DNA of 34,147 bases, taken from Acidobacteriota bacterium. Its GTDB lineage: Bacteria > Acidobacteriota > Terriglobia > Bryobacterales > Bryobacteraceae. The first letter of the stretch is position 1; each line of letters starts with the position of its first letter. Below, piece after piece: positions 1 to 6,931 of the stretch. Below the pieces are notes generated by a model. It saw only the letters and a list, made by a program, of their open reading frames with translations. It did not search any database and was not told where the DNA came from. A program made the position numbers and the translations under genes. The DNA lies in contig JAFDVU010000065.1 in assembly GCA_018268835.1 (NCBI GenBank), forward strand, positions 1 to 34,147, read 5' to 3'.

Positions 1-350
1 GCGGACCGAAGTTGCACGAGTCGACCAGCCCCCAGGTGCAGACGCTCTTCACCGGAGCCCAGGGCGAAACGGTCCTCAAGCCGGGTTTGGGGGCGGCGAT
101 CTCGCTCACGGCACGGAAATACTCGATGCCGATGCTGGTGAGACTGCTGAGCACGATCGGCCAATCCGGCCCGGGCATCGACGAGACGGGTCTCGCCGGC
201 GAGTACGATTTCGCGCTGGCGTGGGACAACGAAGCCGGTCCGGTCCTCTCCACCGCGCTGCACCAGCAACTCGGGCTGCAGATGAAGGCGCAGAAGGTGC
301 CGGTGTCGACCTTCGTAGTGGACGCGGCCGAAAAGCCCGCGGCGAATTGA
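1..350 (+). CDS. TIGR03435 family protein, C-terminal part (5' truncated by window edge)
   Basis: The reading frame is open to the left edge, so only the last ~115 residues are visible; the in-frame TTG at 12 is probably internal rather than a start. The end carries features I associate with the TIGR03435 family of Acidobacteria: a 'TGLAGEYDF' core strand, an 'LSTALHQQLGLQMKAQK' helix and a terminal 'VDAAEKPAAN'. The function of the family is unknown; members are often predicted to be exported and occur in many paralogues in Solibacter-like genomes. It converges on the CDF transporter gene with a gap of about 10 bp. Family assignment is from remembered motif patterns; the N-terminus cannot be judged. 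Confidence 0.75.
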   Translation, partial: GPKLHESTSPQVQTLFTGAQGETVLKPGLGAAISLTARKYSMPMLVRLLSTIGQSGPGIDETGLAGEYDFALAWDNEAGPVLSTALHQQLGLQMKAQKVPVSTFVVDAAEKPAAN

Positions 351-360
351 AGGACCCGCG

Positions 361-1308
361 CTAGCAGGCGTGGCGCTGGTGCTGTTCGTGGGCGGGCAGG
401 GCGCCGCAGCCGCCTTCGCCGGGGGCGCACCCGGCGTGCTCGAACTGGATGGTGGTGTGGCCGATGTCGAACCGGGCCCGCAACATCTCGTTGATGCGGC
501 GCAAAATGGCCTGGCTGGCCGACGGCGGCACGTCGTCGATCTGCACGTGGCAACTGAGCGCGTGGGTGCTCGAACCGAGGCTCCAGATGTGCAGGTGGTG
601 TACGTCGCGGACACCTTCTATGGCCAGGGTGGCGGCGCTGACTTCCCCCAGGTTCATACCGCGGGGCAGGCCTTCCAGCAGGATGTTGAGCGATTCGCGC
701 ACGATGTCCCAGGCGGTGTAGGCGATCAGGACGGCCAACAGGATGGAGAGAATGGGGTCGACCTGCTGCCAGCCGGTGAAGCGGATGACGACGGCGCCGG
801 CGATGATGGCGACGCTGCCGAGCGCGTCGCCGAGCATGTGAATGAACGCGCCGCGCACGTTGAGGTCGCCGTGGCTGGCGCCGCGCAGCGCGAGCATGAT
901 GCCGGTGTTGACCGCGAGGCCGAGGCCGGCCACCGCCATCATGACGGTTTCGTGAACGGATTCGGGGGCGCGCAGCCGGGTGACCGCTTCGTAGAGGATC
1001 CACAGCGACAGCCCGACCAGGGTGAGGGCGTTGATAAAGGCGGCCAGCACGCCGGCGCGATGGTAACCGTAGGTCTTGGTTTCGTCGGCGGGCTTGGATT
1101 CGAGGTAGACGCCGGCCCAGGCCAGGCCGAGAGCCAGCGCGTCAGTGAAATTGTGGCCCGCATCGGAGAGGAGGGCGAGGGAGTGCGCCTGAATTCCGGC
1201 GACCAGTTCCACGACCACGAAGAGCGTGGTGACGATCAGCGACCAGCGCAGGATGGAGCCCGTGCCGTGATGATGATGGTGGTGGTGTCCGTGGCCGTGT
1301 GAATGCAC
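361..1308 (-). CDS. CDF family zinc/cation efflux transporter (CzcD/ZitB-like)
   Basis: Predicted inner-membrane cation diffusion facilitator of 315 aa exporting Zn2+ or similar divalent metals in exchange for protons. It starts with a histidine-rich stretch (seven consecutive His at about residues 8-14), followed by about six membrane segments. The two metal-site motifs of zinc-type CDF proteins are visible: HNFTD in the second membrane segment and HMLGD in the fifth. The cytoplasmic C-terminal domain (VRDVHHLHIWSLGSSTHALS) is typical, and the tail is Cys/His rich (CAPGEGGCG...HEQHQRHAC). I chose the GTG at 1308 because AGGAG lies 7 nt upstream and the His-rich tract begins there; the frame stays open further upstream into the aldolase gene, but that extension is Arg-rich shadow. 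It lies 23 bp downstream of the aldolase gene, probably in one transcript. Exact metal specificity is not shown. Confidence 0.93.
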   Translation of the reverse strand: MHSHGHGHHHHHHHGTGSILRWSLIVTTLFVVVELVAGIQAHSLALLSDAGHNFTDALALGLAWAGVYLESKPADETKTYGYHRAGVLAAFINALTLVGLSLWILYEAVTRLRAPESVHETVMMAVAGLGLAVNTGIMLALRGASHGDLNVRGAFIHMLGDALGSVAIIAGAVVIRFTGWQQVDPILSILLAVLIAYTAWDIVRESLNILLEGLPRGMNLGEVSAATLAIEGVRDVHHLHIWSLGSSTHALSCHVQIDDVPPSASQAILRRINEMLRARFDIGHTTIQFEHAGCAPGEGGCGALPAHEQHQRHAC

Positions 1309-1331
1309 GCGGCGGCTCCTAAACCTACAGT

Positions 1332-2165
1332 CTACTCCCGCGCCAGAATGCCGGCGGCTTCCTCGGCGGTGGCGCCGGAGTGGACGATGGCCATGAGGGC
1401 GCGGGTCATGCGGCGGGGATGGGGGTGTTGAATGATGTTGCGCCCGTAGACGATGCCGCGCGCGCCCTGGCGCATGAACTCGCGGGTGCGTTCGAAGACG
1501 GCGAGTTCGTTCATGCGGCCTCCGCCGCGGGCCAGCACCGGGATGCCGCCGGCGGCTTCGACGAGGCGGTGGAAATCGGCCGCGGCGGCGGGGGGATCGC
1601 ACTTGACGAGGTCGGCGCCGAGTTCGACGGCCTGGCGGACGAGCGCGGCGATGGCGGTGGCGTCGGCGGAGCTTTCGTAATCGCCGCGCCGTCCGGGTTC
1701 GAGCACGAGCGGTTCGATCATGAGGGGCATGCCGAAGCGGTCGCAATCCGGGCGGGCGGCGGCGATGTTGGCCAGGCACTGGCGGTAGAGGGACGTCTGG
1801 CCGGGGGCATAGAAGAGGTTGAGCACGAGCGCGGCGGCGTCCCAGCGCAGGGCGGTTTCGACGGGGGCGGCATTGAGCAGGCAGAAGAGCTCGGCGGGAC
1901 GGTCGGGTCCATAGAGATTGGAGCTGTCGCCGCGGAGCACGAGCGCGGGTTTTTCGCGACCGGCGCGGTGCTGGAGCAGGCGCGCCTGTCCGGGGCCGAG
2001 TTGGATGGCGTCGGGCGCGGCGTCGACGAGGGTGGCGACGGCGCGGGGCAGGTCTTCGATGCCGGCGAGGAACTCGGGATTGTGGAAGACGCCGTGGTCC
2101 ACGGCCACGTCGAAGCAGTTGCCGTCGGGGGCGAAGAGCCGTTCGAGTCTGGGCTTGGCGTTCAT
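1332..2165 (-). CDS. class I (DhnA/LsrF-type) aldolase family protein
   Basis: A 277-aa TIM-barrel protein resembling the DhnA/FbaB/LsrF group of class I aldolases, which cleave fructose 1,6-bisphosphate or related sugar phosphates through a Schiff base. Supporting features are the N-terminal 'FDVAVDHGV', Lys188 in 'ADLVKCDPP' as the likely Schiff-base lysine, and the C-terminal phosphate-binding 'GARGIVYGRNIIQHPHP'. The ATG at 2165 is preceded by GGAAGAG. It is transcribed divergently from the histidine kinase and is followed 23 bp later by the CDF exporter. The substrate is not determinable from sequence: fructose-bisphosphate aldolase, LsrF-like thiolase and deoxy-sugar aldolases share this fold. 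Confidence 0.8.
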   Translation of the reverse strand: MNAKPRLERLFAPDGNCFDVAVDHGVFHNPEFLAGIEDLPRAVATLVDAAPDAIQLGPGQARLLQHRAGREKPALVLRGDSSNLYGPDRPAELFCLLNAAPVETALRWDAAALVLNLFYAPGQTSLYRQCLANIAAARPDCDRFGMPLMIEPLVLEPGRRGDYESSADATAIAALVRQAVELGADLVKCDPPAAAADFHRLVEAAGGIPVLARGGGRMNELAVFERTREFMRQGARGIVYGRNIIQHPHPRRMTRALMAIVHSGATAEEAAGILARE

Positions 2166-2185
2166 GCTCTTCCAGTTTGCCTCAG

Positions 2186-2215
2186 TTGCCGCGCGGTTTC
2201 TCCGGGGCGTATGAT
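2186..2215 (+). promoter_or_regulatory. sigma-70-like promoter of the ethylene-receptor-like kinase
   Basis: TTGCCG at 2186-2191 and TATGAT at 2210-2215 are separated by 18 bp, close to the -35/-10 consensus, in the 92-bp divergent gap between the aldolase and the kinase. Initiation would fall near 2222, giving a leader of about 36 nt and leaving the GGGAGG ribosome site at 2246-2251 intact. Seen by eye only. Confidence 0.5.
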
Positions 2216-2257
2216 CCGGTTATCCGGAATCGAGGGGTTGCCGCCGGGAGGGGCGCA

Positions 2258-3913
2258 ATGGTGGATTTCTTCAGAGAGCTGTTTTCAACCAATTTCATGC
2301 CGCACGGCATGTGCTACCTGTGGGATCCCGGAGTCCTCTGGCTCAACGTGCTCTCCGACGTCGCGACGGCGGCGGCGTATTACGCGATTCCGATTCTGCT
2401 GTTCCGCTTCGCGCGGCAGCGACGCGACGTGTCCTTTCAAGGGATCTTCCTGGCGTTCGGCGTGTTCATCCTGGCCTGCGGCACGACGCACCTGATGGAA
2501 GCGATCACGGTGTGGACGCCGGTTTACCGGGTGGAGGGATTGGTGAAGGCGGTGACGGCAATGGCATCCATCGCCACGTTCGCGATCCTGGCGCCGATGG
2601 TTCCGCAACTGGTGAAGCTGCCGAGCCCGGCGCAACTGGCGCAGGTCAACCAGCGCCTGGCCGGGGAGATCGAGGAGCGGCGGGCGGCGGAGGATGCGGT
2701 CCGGCGCAGCAACGAGGAACTGGAGGAGCGGGTGGCGCGGCGCACGGCCGAGCGCGAGGCGCTGCAGAGCCAGTTGATCCATGCGCAGAAGATGGAGGCG
2801 GTGGGGCGGCTGGCCGGCGGGGTGGCGCACGACTTCAACAACCTGCTCACGGTGATTCTGGGCTACAACGAGATGCTGCGGGAGAAACTGGACGGCGACA
2901 CGGGGAATCGCGAGTACGCCGAGGAGGTGCATCGCGCGGCGCAACGGGCGACGGACCTGACCAACCAACTGCTGGCGTTCAGCCGGCGGCAGGTGGCGGT
3001 GCCGCGGCTGGTGGACCTGAACGTGACGGTGCGGCTGATCGATAAAATGCTGCGGCGGCTGATCGGCGAGGACGTGATCCTGGAGATGCATCTCGCAGAG
3101 AAGCTTCCGCCGGTGAAGGCGGACTCGTCGCACATCGACCAGGTGATCATGAACCTGGCGATCAATGCGCGCGACGCGATGCCCGAGGGCGGGCGCCTGC
3201 TGATCGAGACGGCGGGAACGGAGCTTTCCGGTGAGTACGCGGCCGCCCACCTGGGGGTACAGCCGGGGCACTACGTGATGCTGGCGGTGAGCGACACGGG
3301 CGTGGGCATGGACGATGCGACGCGGGCGCGCATCTTCGAACCGTTCTTCACCACCAAGGAACTGGGCAAGGGCACGGGACTGGGGCTCTCCATCGTGTAC
3401 GGCATCGTCAAGCAGAACGGAGGGGAGATCACGGTGTACAGCGAGCCGGGACGCGGCACCACGTTCAAGATCTACCTGCCGGTGGTGGAAGAGGAAGCGG
3501 AAAACCGCGGCGCGGAAGCGGTGGCGGCGATTCCCGCCGGAGGGGAGACGATCCTGCTGGTGGAGGACGAAGAGCAGGTGCGCAGCCTGGTGCGGACCAT
3601 GCTGTCGCGGTACGGGTACACGGTGCTGGAGGCGGCGGACGCCGGGGAGGCGCGGCGGGTGGCGGCACAGTACTCGGATCCGATCCACCTGCTGCTGACG
3701 GATGTGGTGATGCCGGGCATGGGCGGAGGGGAACTGGCCCGGGAACTGGGCGCGGCGCGTCCTGGCATGCGCATCCTCTACATGTCGGGGTACACGGAGA
3801 ATGCCATCGTACGGCAGGCGGAGTTGAGTCCGGAGATGGCGTTCCTGCCCAAGCCATTCACCGCGGAGGGGCTGCACGGCAAGGTGCGCGACGTGCTGGG
3901 CCGGGAGCGGTGA
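2258..3913 (+). CDS. ethylene-receptor-like hybrid histidine kinase with receiver domain
   Basis: 551-aa membrane sensor kinase. Residues 19-118 hold three hydrophobic segments matching the ethylene-binding domain of plant ETR1 and cyanobacterial SynEtr1. Asp34, Tyr41, Ile71, Cys74 and His78 have the same spacing as ETR1 D25, Y32, I62, C65 and H69, the last two being the Cu(I) ligands ('ACGTTHL' here). A coiled coil (about 125-175) leads to the HisKA H-box with His191 in 'VAHDFNN', then the N, G1 ('DTGVGM') and G2 ('GKGTGLGLS') boxes of the ATPase domain, and a C-terminal receiver with phospho-acceptor Asp482 ('LLTDVVMPGMGG'). There is no GAF domain, unlike ETR1. I chose the ATG at 2258 because GGGAGG lies 6 nt upstream and ethylene-domain similarity begins just after it; an upstream in-frame start at 2177 adds unrelated residues. 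No output regulator is adjacent. It converges on ccmH. Confidence 0.93.
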   Translation: MVDFFRELFSTNFMPHGMCYLWDPGVLWLNVLSDVATAAAYYAIPILLFRFARQRRDVSFQGIFLAFGVFILACGTTHLMEAITVWTPVYRVEGLVKAVTAMASIATFAILAPMVPQLVKLPSPAQLAQVNQRLAGEIEERRAAEDAVRRSNEELEERVARRTAEREALQSQLIHAQKMEAVGRLAGGVAHDFNNLLTVILGYNEMLREKLDGDTGNREYAEEVHRAAQRATDLTNQLLAFSRRQVAVPRLVDLNVTVRLIDKMLRRLIGEDVILEMHLAEKLPPVKADSSHIDQVIMNLAINARDAMPEGGRLLIETAGTELSGEYAAAHLGVQPGHYVMLAVSDTGVGMDDATRARIFEPFFTTKELGKGTGLGLSIVYGIVKQNGGEITVYSEPGRGTTFKIYLPVVEEEAENRGAEAVAAIPAGGETILLVEDEEQVRSLVRTMLSRYGYTVLEAADAGEARRVAAQYSDPIHLLLTDVVMPGMGGGELARELGAARPGMRILYMSGYTENAIVRQAELSPEMAFLPKPFTAEGLHGKVRDVLGRER

Positions 3914-3957
3914 GCCATGCGGGCGAGCGGGTGGCCGGCGCCAGCAGCCGGTGGTAG

Positions 3958-4383
3958 CTATTCTTCGTCGGGGGGCAGGTCGGGAAGGGGGCCGGCAAAA
4001 GCAGGCGCCGGGGCGGGAGCGGCGCGGCGCAAGCGGAGGACGAGCGCGCCGGTACCCACGGAGGCAAGCGCCACCAGGACCCAAGGCACCCAGTAACTCC
4101 AGGGACGCGGCAGGGTGCTGGGATCGACCAGGACTTTGGCGCCATAGCGGGCCACGTACTCGGCCAGGATGTCTTCGTCGGAGCGGCCCTGTTCCACCCA
4201 TTTGGCGATCTCCAGCCGCATCTTCATAGCGATTTCGCTCTGGTGGCGGGAGACGGGCTCGGTATAGCAACAGGGCGCGAGAACGGAGTTCTCCAGGTGG
4301 GCGACACGGTCCGGCTGGGCGCCGGCGAAGGCCGGCAGGCAAGCGGCGATCACGCACCACAATACACGGAGTCTGCTGCGCAT
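3958..4383 (-). CDS. ccmH: cytochrome c-type biogenesis protein CcmH/NrfF family
   Basis: 141-aa membrane-anchored thiol protein of cytochrome c maturation (system I), thought to reduce apocytochrome c or resolve mixed disulfides before haem ligation. It has an N-terminal signal sequence ending near 'FAGAQ', then a CcmH three-helix domain ('RLEIAKWVEQGRSDEDILAEYVARYG'), one membrane segment ('WVLVALASVGTGALVL') and a Pro/Ala-rich tail. The canonical LRCxxCQ motif is replaced by vicinal cysteines in 'APCCYTEPVSRHQS', a variant I believe occurs in non-proteobacterial CcmH proteins. No other ccm genes are in view. The ATG at 4383 has AAAGG about 7 nt upstream and follows the candidate selenoprotein ORF by 10 bp, so the two are likely co-transcribed. 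Confidence 0.88.
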   Translation of the reverse strand: MRSRLRVLWCVIAACLPAFAGAQPDRVAHLENSVLAPCCYTEPVSRHQSEIAMKMRLEIAKWVEQGRSDEDILAEYVARYGAKVLVDPSTLPRPWSYWVPWVLVALASVGTGALVLRLRRAAPAPAPAFAGPLPDLPPDEE

Positions 4384-4393
4384 GGGACGGCCT

Positions 4394-4561
4394 TTACTTG
4401 ACTGAAGGATGTTCTTTGATCGCGGGCTCGATCTCTTCTTTCTCGCGCCGGGACCCGGCGCAGGAGGCGGACATTCAAGTGGAGACGCCGAACCGGGGCA
4501 ACACCCAGCGCAGCACCACGATATAGGCGGCGAAGATCGCCACCAGCCATAGGTCAGACAT
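4394..4561 (-). CDS. candidate 55-aa selenocysteine-containing small membrane protein (in-frame UGA at codon 29)
   Basis: From the ATG at 4561 the frame encodes 28 residues with one hydrophobic segment (about residues 4-21) ending 'VLPRFGVST'. It then meets TGA (4477-4475) and continues in the same frame for 26 more residues beginning 'MSASCAG', with a charged tail, to a TAA at 4394. Read through, the junction is 'GVSTUMSASC', placing Sec29 five residues before Cys34. A GC-rich hairpin with GGU in its apical region follows the TGA at the distance expected of a bacterial SECIS element (separate entry). The ribosome site is weak (TAGG, about 6 nt). The gene sits 10 bp upstream of ccmH, a thiol-redox gene. 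Alternative readings are a 28-aa peptide and a separate 26-aa ORF starting at the ATG directly after TGA, or a decayed gene. I recall Cys-containing small proteins of this shape in related bacteria but cannot verify it. Confidence 0.5.
4444..4462 (-). promoter_or_regulatory. SECIS-like hairpin downstream of in-frame UGA
   Basis: On the minus strand GCGCCGG (4461-4455), GUC and CCGGCGC (4451-4445) form a perfect 7-bp stem, extendable by one U-G pair. If the innermost pair opens, the apical loop is GGUCC. Counting U of UGA as 1, the GGU is at positions 23-25; in E. coli fdhF, as I remember its sequence, GGU is at 22-24. The UGA-proximal strand (AUGUCCGCCUCCU) is unpaired. This matches the general bacterial SECIS layout of a stem shortly after UGA with G-G-U at the tip, but a strong GC hairpin is not rare in DNA of this composition. 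Confidence 0.45.
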
Positions 4562-4826
4562 AAGTGCCTACGTCCATTGTCGCGCGAATCGGGCGCGCCC
4601 GGCGAAGGAGCGGGCGGGATATCCTTGAGCCGATCGGGAGGACCCATGGGTCCGAAACCCGCGGCGCAAGAGCGTTTCGACCCGGCGCGCGACGGGGTCA
4701 TCGATCATTACCGAGGATGCCGACAAGGCGCTGCGGGACGGCGCGTTGAGCATGGCGTGGACCTGCATCGACCTGGCATTGGGCCGCGGCGTGCGCCGAC
4801 GCCTGATCGCGGGCGCGCAGGCGGAT
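4562..4826. other. 265-bp region without a supported gene
   Basis: It lies between the candidate selenoprotein start and the acyltransferase stop. All six frames give short Arg-rich translations without recognisable motifs. It must contain whatever promoter serves the selenoprotein-ccmH pair unless that pair is read from the acyltransferase transcript. I see no convincing -10/-35 pair, repeat or terminator. Confidence 0.5.
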
Positions 4827-5588
4827 TCAATCGGCCGCGACCGGGTCATGCGGCGGGGCGCCGCGGAGGCGGCACAACTCATCCACGATTTTCCCGCGCA
4901 CGGCGTCGCGGAGTGCCGCGCTCTGGCGGGTTTCCCAGCCGGCGACGGCGACCTCCGGCAACACTTGCAAGTGGATGTCCTGGCGGGGGCCGAACACCCA
5001 CGAATGTTTGGGGAGCGCGTTGCCGGAGCCTTCGACCACCAGCGGCAGGATGGGGACCTGTTCGCGGATGGCGAGCATGAAGGGTCCCTCGGCGAAGGGC
5101 CGGACCTGGCCATCGGGGGAGCGGCTGCCTTCGGGGAAGAAGACCACGGAGCATTGCCTGCGCAGGTACTGGCCGCACTGCATGAGTGCGCGGGCGCTCT
5201 TGCCGCGGTCGGAACGCTCGACCGGGACGTCGCCGGCCATTCTGAGCATCCAGCCGACGAGGGGCATGCGGAAGAGTTCGGCCTTGGCCAGCCACTTGGT
5301 ATCGATCCTGAGGTGCGAGAGCACGGGGATATCGGCCAGCGACTGGTGGTTGCTGACGATCACGTACACGTGGTCCGGGCGCAGGTTTTCGAGGCCGACG
5401 ATGCGGATGCGCCAGGGGTTGACCCGGGCAAGGGCGCGGCCGAGGCGCCGGAACCAGCGTCCGGTGCGCAGGCGGCGGGGATCGCGATCGAAGAGCCGGA
5501 TGGCGAACAGCAGCGGCGTCCACAGCAGGATCAGCGCCGCGCCGGCGGTCCAGATCCAGATCGAGCGAAGAATGTGGAACAGGCGCAT
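4827..5588 (-). CDS. 1-acyl-sn-glycerol-3-phosphate acyltransferase (PlsC family)
   Basis: 253-aa membrane-bound acyltransferase that would add the second acyl chain to lysophosphatidic acid to give phosphatidic acid. An N-terminal membrane segment (about residues 10-31) is followed by the PlsC domain with the H(X4)D catalytic motif 'NHQSLAD' (His81, Asp86). Motif II-like 'TKWLAKAELFRMPLVGWML' and the glycerol-3-phosphate-binding 'FFPEGSRSPDG' (Glu153) follow, then the 'ILPLVVEGSGNALPK' motif IV region. Length is normal for PlsC. It is on the minus strand, 183 bp downstream of the DHFR-like gene; the gap holds a dispersed repeat, so co-transcription is uncertain. It could act on other lysolipids. 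Confidence 0.93.
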   Translation of the reverse strand: MRLFHILRSIWIWTAGAALILLWTPLLFAIRLFDRDPRRLRTGRWFRRLGRALARVNPWRIRIVGLENLRPDHVYVIVSNHQSLADIPVLSHLRIDTKWLAKAELFRMPLVGWMLRMAGDVPVERSDRGKSARALMQCGQYLRRQCSVVFFPEGSRSPDGQVRPFAEGPFMLAIREQVPILPLVVEGSGNALPKHSWVFGPRQDIHLQVLPEVAVAGWETRQSAALRDAVRGKIVDELCRLRGAPPHDPVAAD

Positions 5589-5771
5589 CGGGATGTCAGA
5601 GTCATTTTCGCCGGTTTCCCGGGATTCCGCCAGATGGGGGCGGCGTGTCTTGGCCAGCGGCCCGTGCAGAGGTGCAAAGCACCGCTTACTAACGTGCGAG
5701 GCTCCGCAGTCTCAACTGGTTACGGAGCCGCGACCGTCAGGGAGCGACTCTTGCTACGGGCTGCTAGAGGG
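5589..5771. other. intergenic region with small hairpins and a dispersed repeat
   Basis: This 183-bp gap between the acyltransferase start and the DHFR-like stop holds the repeat core at 5723-5746. It also has a GGCTCCG/CGGAGCC inverted pair around 5700-5729 and a small GGTGC-AAA-GCACC hairpin near 5680-5692. No ORF of note is present. Confidence 0.6.
5723..5746 (-). repeat. dispersed 24-bp repeat, copy A
   Basis: On the minus strand this reads CGCTCCCTGACGG followed by TCGCGGCTCCG. It matches copy B at 16133-16156 at 23 of 24 positions in opposite orientation, and both copies lie in non-coding gaps. A partial inverted partner (GGCTCCG at about 5700-5706) flanks it, as one flanks copy B. It looks like a REP-type intergenic element. 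Confidence 0.6.
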
Positions 5772-6320
<549 letters not shown>

Positions 6321-6407
6321 CAGGTAAGCGGGAATCATCGTTTTGACGATTCCATCGCACACCAGGATACATCCGTTCGCCGCCGGCGGCGCGACGAAGC
6401 GCGGAGG

Positions 6408-6539
6408 CTACACAGCGCCGCTCAGTTCGTGCTGTAGCCATGCTTTGGCGAATTGCCAGTCCCGCCTGACGGTGCGAGGGGATGTCTTCAGGACCTCGCA
6501 GCCAACCTCATGATGATCGAGAATTTTCGCTGACTCCGT
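6408..6539 (-). pseudogene. remnant of an ECF_SDF-type sigma-70 factor C-terminus
   Basis: On the minus strand a frame ending at TAG (6410-6408) reads 'TESAKILD', about 11 unrelated residues, then 'SPRTVRRDWQFAKAWLQHEL'. The latter is the C-terminal recognition helix and tail of sigma-70 region 4 as found in the acidobacterial/planctomycetal ECF_SDF (TIGR02999) family. In an intact protein the ExAxxL helix runs straight into the SPRTVRRDW helix, so the insertion disrupts the helix-turn-helix. No start or upstream sigma domains exist in the 132 bp before the DUF1634 gene. I read it as a decayed fragment; a recombination scar from a neighbouring regulator is equally possible. Confidence 0.55.
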
Positions 6540-6562
6540 GCGGCAGGGGCGCCGCGTGGCGT

Positions 6563-6931
6563 CTACAGGTGGAAGCCGGACAGGCTGGCGAGCAGGACGG
6601 CGAGCACGATCAGGGTGATGACCACGTAGGTGCGGTCGCGCTCGGCGGCGAAGGCGAAGACGCTGAGGGCGACGCGTGCGATGGGGGTCGCGATCAGCAT
6701 GAGCAGGCCGAGTTGGATCAGGTCCTCGGAGCGGCCGGCGGCGATCCCGGAGAACACTCCGCCGAGGTTGCGCAGTTCGGCGGGTTCGCCGTGGAAGACG
6801 CTGAAATTCGGGACGGCGGCGCCGTGCTGAACGTAGTGCCAGATGCCGCCGGCCAGGGTCGTGCCCGCGGCGATCAGCACACCGGCGCGGAGCAGCACGC
6901 CGATCATGCGATCCATGCGCTCGTCGGTCAT
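6563..6931 (-). CDS. DUF1634 domain-containing membrane protein
   Basis: 122-aa protein with three predicted membrane segments: 'MIGVLLRAGVLIAAGTTLAGG', then 'DLIQLGLLMLIATPIARVALSVF', then 'TYVVITLIVLAVLLASL'. This is the layout of DUF1634 proteins, which are commonly encoded next to TauE/SafE exporters. The ATG at 6931 overlaps the TGA of the upstream TauE gene by 4 bp (ATGA), implying translational coupling and a shared function, perhaps as a partner subunit of the exporter. The biochemical role is unknown. Confidence 0.87.
   Translation of the reverse strand: MTDERMDRMIGVLLRAGVLIAAGTTLAGGIWHYVQHGAAVPNFSVFHGEPAELRNLGGVFSGIAAGRSEDLIQLGLLMLIATPIARVALSVFAFAAERDRTYVVITLIVLAVLLASLSGFHL

Noticed and set aside
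370..1302. A 310-codon plus-strand frame opposite the CDF transporter
   Set aside because: It is the complement of the transporter; the minus strand has membrane segments and CDF metal motifs.
1261..1305. TGATGATGATGGTGGTGGTG-like stretch as a microsatellite or artificial His-tag
   Set aside because: It encodes the natural histidine-rich N-terminus common in CDF zinc exporters, with mixed CAC/CAT codons.
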